From: Cerioporus squamosus
Taxonomy: Eukaryota > Basidiomycota > Agaricomycetes > Polyporales > Polyporaceae
Assembly (NCBI GenBank): GCA_022592435.1
Contig: JABYQS010000049.1
Location: 62,001 to 126,000 of the forward strand
Direction of reading: 5' to 3'
DNA: 64,000 nt
Part shown: positions 1 through 10,309 of the stretch, piece after piece
How the letters are laid out: every line of letters begins with the position of its first letter
Numbering within the stretch: position 1 is the stretch's first letter
Position numbers and translations under genes: made by a program
The notes under the pieces: generated by a model
Seen by the model: the letters and a program-made list of their open reading frames with translations, nothing else
What the model was told of the DNA's origin: nothing
The model's database searches: none

Positions 1-1069
1 AGTGGCAAACGTGGACGAGAGCACGCCAGAGTCTTTCCGTGTGACGAAAGTAGTCGAAGCCGTCAGGTAGATCGTGAGAAGCGCCGAGACCACGGCGAGG
101 GATATCTGAGACGATGATCAGACAACGGCGACAGTGGTGGAGGAGAAAAGCACGCACAGCTATGATGGTGTATACCGCATACTCTATAGCCTCGACATGG
201 AGCCAGTCTGCGCGGTCGGCCATGGGCGTGAAGTATTCGCCCCATGTCCGCCACGCCGGACAATCTTCCTCTACCTGGAGGGATAGGAAAGCAGGCGCAA
301 GTCGAAGGATCTCGTCATCCTGGATAGGACAGCAAAAGCGCTTCGCCTTGAAGATCCCCTCCGTACAATAGCCCTCCTTGAGGTCGAAAAGCCACTGTTC
401 GCCGCGGACGATCATGAACGCAATGAGCGCAGTTAGTACGCCGACGATGGTGACAGCGATCCACCCAATGCTCCTGTCCAAATGTCTCCGTATGCGACCG
501 CGCCGCGACTTGCGTCTTCGGAGCGCGCTGAGACGCGCCGAGTCCTTAATTGCGTCGTGCAACCAATCAATCGAGGTGAAGGATGAATACCAGACGCGGA
601 TTCCATTCGTCTTGACGGCGCCCTCTGCCTCGACATCGTCACTGATCACGACAGGCTTGTCATACGCGGATATAGGACGCTGTGTGGCAAAATAGCTGCT
701 GTTTCGTAGGGAGCGGGGGGAGTTGACACTTGGCGTCGGCGGGTTGGTGTAGCGGCCCTTCGGAATGAGTAGGTTAGGGAGCGCACCTAGTGCGTGCCGC
801 GCGCGGAAGGACGACTTCTGTTTGCCACCACTCGTGCGTGCTGAGGCAGGGAGAGTACCATATGAGGTCGAACGAAGCTCGGGATTGGGCCGTAGGGTCG
901 ACGTCTCGCCTGCAGCGGTATCTGACGATGTGGTGGGATTGGGATTGCCTATCTGGAGAAGTCGGTGGCGCCTCCATTCGACTGTCGACGGTCCGCTGAG
1001 GGGTCCCGACGGCGGTTCATCTCCACTTACATCCAAGGCGGACGTGGACAATGTCTTCTTCAGAGGCAT
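1..1069 (-). CDS. CLC-family chloride channel / H+-Cl- exchanger, N-terminal part (partial)
   Basis: Minus-strand gene whose 3' part lies outside the window. The ATG at 1069 opens MPLKKTLSTSALDVS, followed by about 110 residues of Ser/Pro-rich cytosolic tail. The conserved fungal CLC N-terminus comes next: IRVWYSSFTSIDWLHDAIKD, a basic stretch, then the first membrane helix (DRSIGWIAVTIVGVLTALIA) and the loop with REQWLFDLKEGYC-like residues and CPAWRTW. A 52-nt intron (106-157, gtgcgt...ctcag) splits the next helix, giving YAVYTIIA joined to ISLAVVSALLTIYLTAS. Family knowledge: CLC proteins of this fungal type (Gef1-like) move chloride across Golgi, endosome or plasma membranes and support acidification and copper loading. 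The selectivity and gating residues lie in the missing part, so channel versus exchanger cannot be decided. It is divergent from SmD3, with 536 bp between the two start codons. No frame break was seen. Confidence 0.9.
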   Translation of the reverse strand, partial: MPLKKTLSTSALDVSGDEPPSGPLSGPSTVEWRRHRLLQIGNPNPTTSSDTAAGETSTLRPNPELRSTSYGTLPASARTSGGKQKSSFRARHALGALPNLLIPKGRYTNPPTPSVNSPRSLRNSSYFATQRPISAYDKPVVISDDVEAEGAVKTNGIRVWYSSFTSIDWLHDAIKDSARLSALRRRKSRRGRIRRHLDRSIGWIAVTIVGVLTALIAFMIVRGEQWLFDLKEGYCTEGIFKAKRFCCPIQDDEILRLAPAFLSLQVEEDCPAWRTWGEYFTPMADRADWLHVEAIEYAVYTIIAVRAFLLHHCRRCLIIVSDIPRRGLGASHDLPDGFDYFRHTERLWRALVHVCH

Positions 1070-1605
1070 GGTTGGGGGTCCGGGAAACGGGGGGTCGGTG
1101 TTCCTCAGTAGGGATGGGTCCGCACGCCTCAGAGTCCGTCCAGCTCGTCTACCGTGTATGGAGGATCAGCATGGCTCGCACCGGGGGCAGACCCGGGGTC
1201 ACCGAAGCGTCCAAGCTTCACAGAACCGCGCTCACCTGACGATGTCACGTCGCCTCGTACGCACGCGTACTCCCCGCGATGCTTGGCCACAGTGCCTGTA
1301 GCGTGTAAACAGACAAAGACCGTCGACGCGACGTCGACGGCGAGCGAGAGAAGGTCGGGAGGGCCGGGTGGGGGACAATGCTCGCGAGGGTTCCCGAGGC
1401 CAAGTGCTCTGCGGGCGCTCCCGTGGTCCGGGGAAACCGGGTCGCCTCCGGCCTTCCGCATATGGTAGGTCCAGCAGGAGAGACTGGCTGAGAGCCTGGT
1501 GCAGCACTCACGCGTTCACGCCTCGCGTCCTCCAGTACTGCCAGTTTCCAGTTCTTCGAACACGGCTTTGGTTAACGACCTGCACGACTCCCACTATCCC
1601 GCAAA

Positions 1606-2219
1606 ATGGCCAACACAGGACTCGGTGTACCCGTCAAGCTCCTCCACGAGTCGCTCGGACATGTCATCACCGTCGAGCTGAAAACTGGCCAGCTCTACCG
1701 GGGCAAGCTCGCAGAAGGTGCGTTCTCGCTTGGTATTGAGCGTGCCAGATGCTCACGCGTCCCCATCTGCCTCTAGCTGAGGATAACTTGAACATCGCAT
1801 TGAAGGACATCACCGTCACGCAGCGGGACGGCCGTGTGTCCCAGCTAGATCAAGTATACATCAGGGGAAGTATGGTCAGGTTCTTCATTGTCCCCGACAT
1901 GCTCCAGAACGCTCCCATGTGAGTAGCTGATTCTCATCCTCCCTGAGCTGACCGTTTATGCGCCTATGCCTAGGTTCAAGCGTGTTGGTCCGAACGCGAT
2001 GAGGGGAAGGGGTATCGGTACGGCCCGTGGAAGGGCCACGATCATGCGAGGTGCGTACTTCACACTACTCACTTGCATACTTTCACTCACCAGCCTTCCA
2101 TTGCACAGCAAATGGTATGCCGTGTATGCACACTGTTCCTCATATATCGGTGGCTGAAGCTTGCTCTCTTAGCTCGTCGTGGTCGCGGCGTCCCTTCTGC
2201 AAGAGGAATCCGTCGATGA
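1606..2219 (+). CDS. SMD3: Small nuclear ribonucleoprotein Sm D3
   Basis: Core Sm-ring protein of spliceosomal snRNPs; it binds the U-rich Sm site of U1, U2, U4 and U5 snRNAs. Exons 1606-1717, 1777-1918, 1974-2050 and 2173-2219 give 125 residues, the usual size. The protein opens [15 protein letters not shown], then the Sm1 motif ([18 protein letters not shown]), the Sm2 motif ([17 protein letters not shown]) and an Arg/Gly-rich tail ([12 protein letters not shown] ... RRGRG) that in other eukaryotes is arginine-methylated. All three introns are GT-AG and all joins keep frame. It converges on the copper transporter; their stop codons are 264 bp apart. The identification rests on near-family-wide conservation of the Sm fold residues and the D3-specific RG tail. 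Confidence 0.95.
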
Positions 2220-2483
2220 GCGCGTACCAGGTCTTGGAGTCAGTTGTAGTGTGTTTCTCTTTCCCCCAAAACTGTTCGCATAGCTGTACATGTGTTATTA
2301 GATCTTGGCTCTGTTACCCACATACCATCAGCCTCGCTAGGGCGACTGAAAGTGCTGCATTGTGCACTGTGTGGCGAGGGATCATGGGTCCGAGGTAAGG
2401 ATAATCCAGATAGATATGCACAAGCAACCCGACATCCACGGATCTACTATCGTACAGCGAGCAGTCCAGCCCCCGCTTGGGCT

Positions 2484-3226
2484 TCAGTGACATGCCATAC
2501 CCTTGCTGTCCCCACCGCCCGACAGCACCGCGTCGATGTCCATGTAAGCGGAGAAAATGAAGTGCCCAAGGGCAGCACCGACGACCGTCGCGAGGATAAG
2601 GTATGCCTGGTTGCAAACCCGTCAGGAAGTGCGCCACAGGAAGGGAGGGAATCCTCACATTGTATGTCATGAACACGAGCATGAGGAAGAACGACAGGAA
2701 GACCTGCGCGCCGTACAACGACGCCCGAGTAATGCGAGCCGTCAAGGGGAGTTGCGTCCTGTAGTATACCAAGTAAGCACGCTGAACACAAACTCAAGAA
2801 TGATGATGCTCCCAGGCACCCTGAGCATGGATACCCAGGTACAGGCCGAGGGCAACGGGACGAGAGACACTCACCCCTTGTACCCCTTCACAACCAACGA
2901 GCCAGTCAACAAACCCGCCTCTTCCGAGTCGATCTCAGGTGAGTCCCGACCACTCACCGATCCCCCGCTGCTGCTACGCCCCACCGCCGCCTTGCCCTTC
3001 CCCTGCGCGCTCAGCGTCGCCGCGATGCGCCGGTCCACCCCCGCTGCGCGACGCGCAGGTACTCATACAGCACGCCCAGCCCGACGACGACGAAGCACGA
3101 GAACACGAACGCGGCCGTGGACGAGATGTGCCACGAGCGGAAGACGATGCAGGTGTCCTCGATTTGCGTGTTCCAGAGCATGTTCATCGAGCATTGCGGC
3201 TGCGAGGGCATGGGCATGCCCGGCAT
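2484..3226 (-). CDS. Ctr-family high-affinity copper transporter (apparent frame break)
   Basis: Three-helix copper permease of the Ctr family, which imports Cu(I) across plasma or vacuolar membranes as a trimer. Seen: a Met-rich start (MPGMPMPSQPQCSMNMLWN), first helix SSTAAFVFSCFVVVGLGVLYEYLR, a Ser/Gly-rich loop, then after an intron RTQLPLTARITRASLYGAQV leading into a helix with the MxxxM core (FLMLVFMTYN), and after another intron AYLILATVVGAALGHFIFSA, the GxxxG helix. It ends SKGMACH, a Cys-His tail typical of copper relay. The start at 3226 is the first in-frame Met. A better His-rich start, MSHDHGDHGGHGG, begins at 3270 but is out of frame by one base. A second one-base gap at the C-run 3038-3042 separates the first helix from the loop. 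With both bases restored the gene would be complete, so I read it as one gene with two apparent errors. Confidence 0.85.
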
Positions 3227-3575
3227 GTCGTGCCTCCGTGGCCTCCGTGGTCGCCGTGGTCGTGGCTCATGGTTGTGTGTTAGACAGTTGGGATTCTGCG
3301 GCTGAGTGTGATGGAACAGGAATGGAATATGGAGCTTGGACTTGGAGACTCCTGGTCGTCCTCGTCGCTGCGGAGATGGTAAACCTGGAACTGGAGCGTG
3401 CGAGGCCTTCCGGCGCGAAGCGCCCATAGTAACATAGCGTCGTCTCACGTCGGCATGCTAACCATTCCGGTCGAACTCAGCTCAGAGTCGTCGACGACGA
3501 CGAAGGAAGCGAAAGCGGGAATGTATTGTGTACAGAGAGCAGGTCCAATGCCAGAAACAATCCTACAAGCCACAG

Positions 3576-4790
3576 TTATGCCGCCATGTCCGAGTCCTCC
3601 TTCTTCCCAAGACCGTGCTTCTGCAACAACGCGTCAATCTCGGCGGGCTTGTAAATTTTGGCCTTGGGCTTCTTGTTTGCGTCCAGAGTCAGGGTGGCGA
3701 ACTCCACTGTAAAGCGCATGTCAAGATGTCAGCAAGCGCAAACTATCCGATGGGCGTGGCCGAAGGAAGATGACGTACGCTTCTCGCTGCCCAGCGTCGT
3801 GCTGTCCATGGTCTTGCTCATTGTCCTTAGCACGAGCTCGATCGCGTCCTCCACCGAGATGTCCTCCTTGTACTCCTGCTTGAGCAGCGACGTCGCCGTG
3901 CCGTTGTTCGCACCGATGCATGTCGCCTTCCAACCCGAGTAGTTGCCCGATGGGTCGGAGTGGTATAGCTGGAACTCGTAATGGGGGTCATAACCTGCAT
4001 AGAGCAGCGAGACACCAAACGGTCGGAGACCTGAGGGAAGATCGGGTCAGGTTTCATGCGGTTCCGCGTCAAGGCAGAGTGTCAAGATATTCCGATTACG
4101 CACCTCCGTATTGCGTGTATCCCTGCTTGAGATCACATAGCCGTTGCGCGAGAAGTTCTACGGGGATGTCTTCGTTGTACATGTACAGATGTCTTTGCGC
4201 CGCCTGTCGTGCGTAGTTCACGAGCGAGTTCGCGTCGGCAGTGATCCCCGCAACACCAGCAACCACATTTCTGAGCACAAGGTACGAGCAAATCGATATG
4301 CAGTCAAGGGGACGAGACGCAAGAGGTGTACGCACGAGTTCAGCATGAAGATCTTCTCGCCACTGCCCCCATATCCGCCCTCCTTTGAGCCAGACATGTC
4401 GAGGAGCTTGCCGGTGACCTTCTTCTCTGCCGCGAGCACCACACCGTCCTTTGAGAGTACGCCGAGCACCGTTCCGGCGTGTGAGATGGCCTCCATGGCA
4501 TACTCGACTGCAATGACCGATGAGCGCATGCTCAGAAACATCATTCGCGACAGACGCACTCTGATACAGTCGCCCTATAAAGAGCGGTTGTAAGTACTGT
4601 AAAAGGCGGTGATAGGAAGTAGCAACGTACCCTCGGGCGAGAAGATTGTGGTGCGGCCTGACGGTAGGTCAATGTCAGTCTACTGGCTCGGTACGAATAC
4701 CATGTCCTTGTCACGTACTATCGTAACGTCTGGCCTGTTCGCTGCAGTCAGTACCCTTTCCTACATCGCCAACAAGACGCGACTCACCAT
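3576..4790 (-). CDS. PRE9: 20S proteasome subunit alpha type-3 (yeast Pre9, human PSMA4)
   Basis: Non-catalytic alpha-ring subunit of the 20S proteasome, which forms the gated entry pore. The N-terminus is assembled from very small exons: ATG alone (4788-4790), 16 nt (4719-4734), 27 nt (4631-4657) and 15 nt (4560-4574). Together they read [33 protein letters not shown], the alpha-subunit signature. Then follow [32 protein letters not shown] and [19 protein letters not shown] with GYTQYGG, which points to alpha-3. The C-terminus reads [19 protein letters not shown] and ends KKEDSDMAA. Alpha-1, alpha-4 and the rest differ in the NEDIPVE/GYTQ region, so alpha-3 is firm. Expression is presumably constitutive; I could not identify a proteasome control element with confidence. 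Confidence 0.93.
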
Positions 4791-5854
4791 GGTGGAGTAC
4801 GAGGAGAGGAAGGTACACGGTGAGTGAGGACGTGAGCTGAAGTGAGCGAGTTGACGCGTCCCAAGGCGTACGCGTCGATCGGAATTTGCCGACGACGTGC
4901 ATGAAGTCACGTTACTCACTCCCATAAGTACAATCACATATAAGTTTAACCCCTTACCAGCCATAAACGCACCAGATAAATTGCAACAGAGGTTCAGAGG
5001 ATCCCACATCTACCACAAACACGCCTGAAAGTGTGCAGAATCAACATGGTCAGAAGATGGTCACGGCGAATGCGAGCCTTAAACCTGTTATACAACCGCA
5101 ACCGCCCAGGCCTACTTCCTGCCATCACAACTACCGGCAGCAATGAAATGCAAGGTTGCCTTCGATTGCATGCGTTCTTACGTTCGCGACCACCACGCGG
5201 CTCCGGTCCTGACTGCAACGCTCTCCGACCGGAAGGAACCATGTTAGGGTCCCGCTGAATTGCGGTAGGAGCTCGCGAACGCGTGCCCCGACGCGTGACG
5301 CGCCCACTAGAATGCGCGACCTCCGAGGTCCTCCGCCGTCAGTCAAATACTTGAGCTCGTGAGGCCGCAGTCCGGAGCTCTGCGACGTTACAGAGATGAC
5401 ACGCATTGTCAGGAATCGTCATGCAGACCACGCCGAGCCCTGCCGAGGCTAATTAGCTTCAGACACGATGTTCATGGCGCGCATATACGGAGGAAAAACA
5501 CCGCAGTCGGGTGAGATTGTCTGGCGGAGTTCGTCAATAAGCCTCGCCAAAGGACCGGCGGTGAGAAAGACCGTAGGCAACAAGCAGGGCAAACATATCC
5601 GTGCTATAATCGTGGTCGATACCGGGCGAGCGTCGAAAACAGATCGTGGCACCCTGCTTCGAAAGTTATACATCGACGTTCCTATTACGCGCACAACAAC
5701 AGAGTGATTTCACAGCGGAGAGATAACATGGCAAGAACTTTGTGACCATCGAGCTTGTCCCTGAACATTATTGCACCAGAATCCGTCCCTATATGCGGTT
5801 GGTTTTGAGGGAGGCGCGGAGCGCATTGAGCGCGAATAAAGGGTGTGCCGGGGC
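4791..5854. other. Intergenic region between proteasome alpha-3 and CHZ1
   Basis: About 1.06 kb holding the upstream region of the proteasome gene and the 3' flank of CHZ1. Short open frames exist (for example 5468-5707, +, 79 codons), but none shows a recognisable domain or splice-linked continuation. I see no gene here. Confidence 0.5.
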
Positions 5855-6389
5855 TTAGTCCCGCATGTCGTTGTCCTGTGCGACGAAGGACTCCTCGTTC
5901 TCGTCGTCCTCGGCAGCGTCTTCGGGCTTGAGCCCAGCCTTCGCGAGGGCCTCGGCGGAGGAGTAGTCGACGCGGACGCCGCGCGTGCGGCGAGAGCTAG
6001 TGATGATCGCCGAGGGGTCGATTTCCTCGAGGTCGTCCTCCTGTACGCGTCGGACGCGTCAAGCACGCGTAAAAGTCAGTGCTGAGTCCACCATTCGAGC
6101 TGGCACGCGAGGCAGGCCACATAGACGCGTCCAGAAAGAAGATGTGAGCCATACCTCTGCCATTTCCTCGTCTTCGTCTTCCTCCTCTTCCTCCTCGTCG
6201 TCGTCGTCCTCATCATCGTCCATCACAGCGTCCGGGACTTGCTTGCCCTTGCCCTTGTTCGCAGGCGAGGAGATGGGTGCAGGCTGGCCGCCGTTGGCAG
6301 TGGCGCCACTACAACGCAAGCCATGTTAGATGAATGGACTGATTTACGGTTTCCGATACGCACGAGGGAGTCGTTGCTTCGGTAGACAT
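5855..6389 (-). CDS. CHZ1: Histone H2A.Z-specific chaperone CHZ1
   Basis: Acidic nuclear chaperone that holds H2A.Z-H2B and hands it to the SWR1 remodeller. Three exons: MSTEATTPS, then a GKGKGKQV linker and a long run of Asp/Glu, and after a 114-nt intron (6041-6154) the conserved CHZ motif EDDLEEIDPSAIITSSRRTR with GVRVDYSS, followed by an Ala/Glu tail ending AQDNDMRD. About 125 residues, the normal length. The CHZ motif and the preceding acid tract are diagnostic. The promoter and the second intron together hold six copies of the palindrome ACGCGT, the MluI cell-cycle box; this suggests G1/S expression like that of histones (inference from ascomycete MBF sites). Splice joins keep frame and no disruption was seen. 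Confidence 0.9.
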
Positions 6390-7587
6390 AGTGAACTGAG
6401 AAGACGGCGGAAGTGGCGAGCGTTCCGGATGGTGGTCGGTGGCAGAAGCGTGAAGACTGCTGGACGCGTCGCGACGCGTCGCCTGACCCCAACTATTTAC
6501 TCGTGTTTGCTCGACAGGTTAAACGCTGTTTATCTTAATCCGCTAAGTACCACATATAAACGTCTTGATCAATGCGAGCCTTTGCGAGATACTATGCAGT
6601 TATGGTGGTGTGGTTAAGAGACCTGCGTTGACATCATGTTCGTCACTCCAGATTGGACCGCTGAGTATTTTTGGCAGGGTTCTCCAGCGGGTATGTCCCC
6701 TGGTACGTATCCCGTGGCAGGCTCTTAGACTGAGACATCCTCGTCGTCGTACGGGCCAGCTGCTCTCTCCAACCCATGCATGTTGGGTCGGCTCAGGCAT
6801 CCAGGGTTCTGCAGGTAATGTGTCCAGATCGTCGTATCTGCGCTCCTCACCCGCACGTCGCGCTTGCAGCGCCGTCCACCGCAGTTGCTCCGATACTTCC
6901 GGTCAGATGCGTAACACCGGTTTCTCTACCCGGTCCAGATTACCTACAGCTCTGGTCCCTGGATTGCGATTGCAAATGAGTGCCTTGCCTTTCGTACGCG
7001 GGAGAAGAACAGCCTGGTCGTTGCAGAGAAACTCCAGGAGACTCTTCCAACATCAGAGGCCTGAAGGTGCAAGTAGTTGGCATCAGGCACCGAGAGAGCG
7101 TCATCACTAGTCGGTACGCCATCAACTCTATCTCCCGATTAGGGACGTTCAGGTAGCAGCAAAGTTCGTCGACGATCGCGGCGCCGGGACTAGGGACGAT
7201 TGGGCTAGTGCTCGGGCTGAAACGCAGGTTGTCGACGCAGTATAACCGCGAGCGAGGCTCCCAGTTGCAACGGCCGAGGGTATCAGAGAGCGTGTCGGGG
7301 TCGGCGAGGGCCCGAAAAAGGGAGAATTGGAGATCCTGCTCAGAACGGGGACATGCTGGTGCCGTATAGAGGGTCGCGATGCAGTGATGGGATGATGTAA
7401 ATATGTAGTGATATGGGCGGGAGCATGCTGGGCGGGTGCGGCCACCCTGAGGAGCTAAGCGGGCTAGCCACGGAGGCGAGCGGGGGCTGTGCTCCTTGTG
7501 CGCATTCTTCTCGCTGTCAGTCTCTCCAGCTTCTCGTCCGTCTTGCCCACGCCCGGCGTATGGCCTCTGCGCGCAGCTGCCTCTGCG
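6390..7587. other. Divergent intergenic region between CHZ1 and the DUF6593 gene
   Basis: About 1.2 kb containing the promoters of two divergently transcribed genes. Open frames run through it on both strands (6565-7110 +, 6940-7737 -) but their translations lack any family I know, and the minus one runs into the DUF6593 coding exon. Part of the right side may be 5' leader of the plus-strand gene. Confidence 0.45.
6464..6479. promoter_or_regulatory. Paired ACGCGT (MCB-like) boxes upstream of CHZ1
   Basis: Two ACGCGT palindromes lie at 6464-6469 and 6474-6479, ten bases apart, about 75-90 bp upstream of the CHZ1 start codon. Four more occur in CHZ1 intron 2 at 6045, 6054, 6065 and 6125. In yeasts ACGCGT is bound by MBF (Mbp1/Swi6) to drive late-G1 transcription. 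The sites are seen directly; the function in this fungus is inferred. Confidence 0.5.
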
Positions 7588-10309
7588 ATGGACTGCCCGC
7601 GCCCCTCTCGAGCTTCGCGCAGGATATCCCCGTTCCCGTTCAGCTTTTCTGACAACCGCTCGACCCATCAGCAGCAGCCGCACGCGGGGGAGGCCCCATC
7701 GACATCGTCTACACAGGAATCGCGCTCGCCTTCGCACCCCTCCCCCGATTTGTCACGGTCTGCTTCTGCCAGAAGCGCCAGGGCCTCCTCGTCCTTGGAC
7801 ATCCTGCCCCGTCTCGTCCTCGCAGGGCTTGCTCCCGACGGTGACATGCGCTCCTCCCGCCCGCGCGACCCGCCTTCCAGACCGAAACCCCTCACCATCC
7901 TCAAGCTCTCCGGCTCCTCCTTCCTCGACACTATCGTCCGCGACGACAAGAACAAGGACCCCCTCTACATCATCGAGACTACCGGTGAGACCACCGTCAT
8001 CCATCGCCTCGACCATCCCAGAGACGAGGCGGTCAAGGCCGCCACCATCCAATGGCCCGTCCACCCAGTCCGCACGAGAGGCAAGTCGGGCAGATCAGTC
8101 CAGATTGGCAATGGGAGTTGGAGAGAAGCCGAGGACCTACTCAAGTCTGGTCCTCTCGGTAACACTGCGTATGTCTTTCGCGTCCAGCTCTGCATGTAGT
8201 CGCTCACCTCCGCCTCCTTCTAGCATTCGGAAGTTCAACATCCCCCACTACCCTAACAGCCTGAAGTGGAAGCTCATTCCTGGAAACTGCTTCTGTGTAC
8301 GTGCGCCTCCCCATGCGTCATCTAGCGTCTTCCGCTCACATTTGTCCCTTCATATGCTTGTTCCATGCGCCCCCTTGGCATATCCTCTACCTGTCACGTT
8401 CCAACGTTTCCTCTGTTCCACCCGTCCGCGTCCTTGGGACGTCGTTCATCTCGCTTGTCCCCTCGTACAGTGCGTAACCAGCGCCATAAAAGGTCCCGTA
8501 GCCGTCCTCGACGCCGCAACTCTGAGCGCGCCACCGAGAATCAAGATCTACAACACCCTCATCGAGAGGGAGACAGCGCGCTCCCAAGACAATTACAAGG
8601 GTATCCCCACGATTCTGCTGGATTACCTTATTGTCACGTCGTTCCTCCTGGTTACGGATGTGCAAGAGTGGTTGGATCGCCCACGGGAGGCGAGGATTCC
8701 GGGCAGCAACTCGTACGTCATCCAGCGATGGCTCGCGCACATCCACCATCGGCCGGCGCCCCCAGAACCAGACCATCCTACGGTGGACTTGAGCCTAACT
8801 GTACCATCGACACCGCCGCATTCCGCCACGTATCCTTCACCTGGAGGTATGTGGGAGACACAGAGTGGGGTGACCGCGTTGTCTGGGTCGACTGGGTCGG
8901 GTTCGTCGTACCTTGGTGAGCCATTTACGCCGATAACGCCTGCTACACCTGCTACGCCTGCGACGTCTGCCCACTCTTCTGCGTTCTTTTCACGATCTGC
9001 GGAGGATGCCCCTCCTGTCCCTCCCGTCCCGGGTTCCTCGTCCGGTTCCTCACCGTTTGCCTACAATGTCGAGTCCTCACGTCAGCGCGAACGACCAAAG
9101 TCTAATCCTCAGACGCTATCACATTCCCCGCATTCATCCACTTCTACCGCGCAGCCTCCTGCTCAGACAACTCAAGCGGACGGGGCGGAGGATTTGACAC
9201 CTCTTCCCCGCACACGACCGCCTCAGACCCTCTCGCTACCAGCTGGGGTTCAAGGTTCATCTTCTTTAGCGTCTGCGTCTGTATTTCTCCCCACGTCCGC
9301 TCCCACATCACCGTATCCTGCGACATCTGCTGGTCCTCCTCCAACGATGTCGTCTCTAAGACCTGGTCGGCGTCAGCTGCCTACGCCGCCGGGTCCTGTC
9401 CCGGCTCACTCGTTCGCGCAACCCTGGCTGTATCCTTCTTCCCCTTCTGCAGCCACTCCTCCTGCGACCGCTCCCTCCGCCTCTTCCCCTATCAACAGTC
9501 CGACGACACCGGCTAGTGCTACTTCGAACTTGTCTGCTCGTGCGGCACGTGCGTCTATGCGCGGCTCTCTACGCACAGCAGCCATACCGCCGCCACCGCC
9601 TCCCCCTCAGCATTCTATCCCCTTACCGCCCAAGCTTGCGCAGGAACAGCAAGGGTACGCAGCTGGTATCGGTGCGCGACCGCGAACTGCTCCTGAGCTG
9701 AATAATGCCAGCAGGCGTCGACACTCTGCAGGAGAGTTTGGGGAATATGAGGCTACCTCGAGCGTCCACCCCTATGCTGCCGCAGCGCATACGATGTCCG
9801 GCATCGAGCGCGACGAGATGGTAGGTCGAATGCAGAGCATGCGGATATCTGGACAACCGGGCCCGTCTACCATGAGTGGCCACGTCCGCGCCCCAAGCCA
9901 GCCTGCACCCGACTACGACACGCATTCGTTCGTGAACATGCCTCCGCCGGTACCCCCGCTCCCACCATTACCCATGCCACCAGGCACGAGCGGCTCATCG
10001 GGGATGCGCTCTCCGCCACTCACGGGACGGCGGGTGCTCACGGTTGTCAACGCGGACGCGGGGTCGATGCCAGTCGAGGACCCGGGTCGGCGTGTGCCTC
10101 AGCGGGACCCTCGCTTGCAGGTGGTGCAGCAGCTGCCGCCTCGGATGTCGTATGCCGAGAGCGTGTACGAGTTGCCGCCGCCGGCGTACGACGCGATCGA
10201 CTTCTCGGTGCCTCCTGTACCTCCGTCCAACTCGGTGCACCTGCCGACATTGCAGACATCGCATGCGCAGCCTGTTGAGGCCGGTTATGAGGGCCACCAG
10301 GGTTCATAG
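7588..10309 (+). CDS. DUF6593-like protein with long Pro/Ser-rich tail
   Basis: Exons 7588-8168, 8224-8296 and 8471-10309 give about 830 residues. Residues from about 90 to 330 resemble the basidiomycete DUF6593 domain: LTILKLSGSSFLDTIVRDD, PLYIIETTGETTVIHRLD, ATIQWPVHPV, IRKFNIPHYPNSLKWKLIP, then PRIKIYNTL and the hydrophobic strand IPTILLDYLIVTSFLLV. The function of this family is unknown; it is expanded in mushrooms. The remaining 500 or so residues are low-complexity, rich in Pro, Ser, Thr and Ala, with short runs of proline (for example PPPPPPP near 9590), and end without a membrane helix. The intron joins at 8168/8224 and 8296/8471 keep frame; the second intron (174 nt) is longer than average. 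The start at 7588 (MDCPRPSRASRR) is the first in-frame ATG. Family assignment rests on pattern memory and is moderately sure. Confidence 0.65.

Noticed and set aside
1129..1511. Overlapping minus-strand frames upstream of the CLC gene as extra exons
   Set aside because: The CLC start at 1069 fits the family N-terminus and no splice join to these frames is needed.
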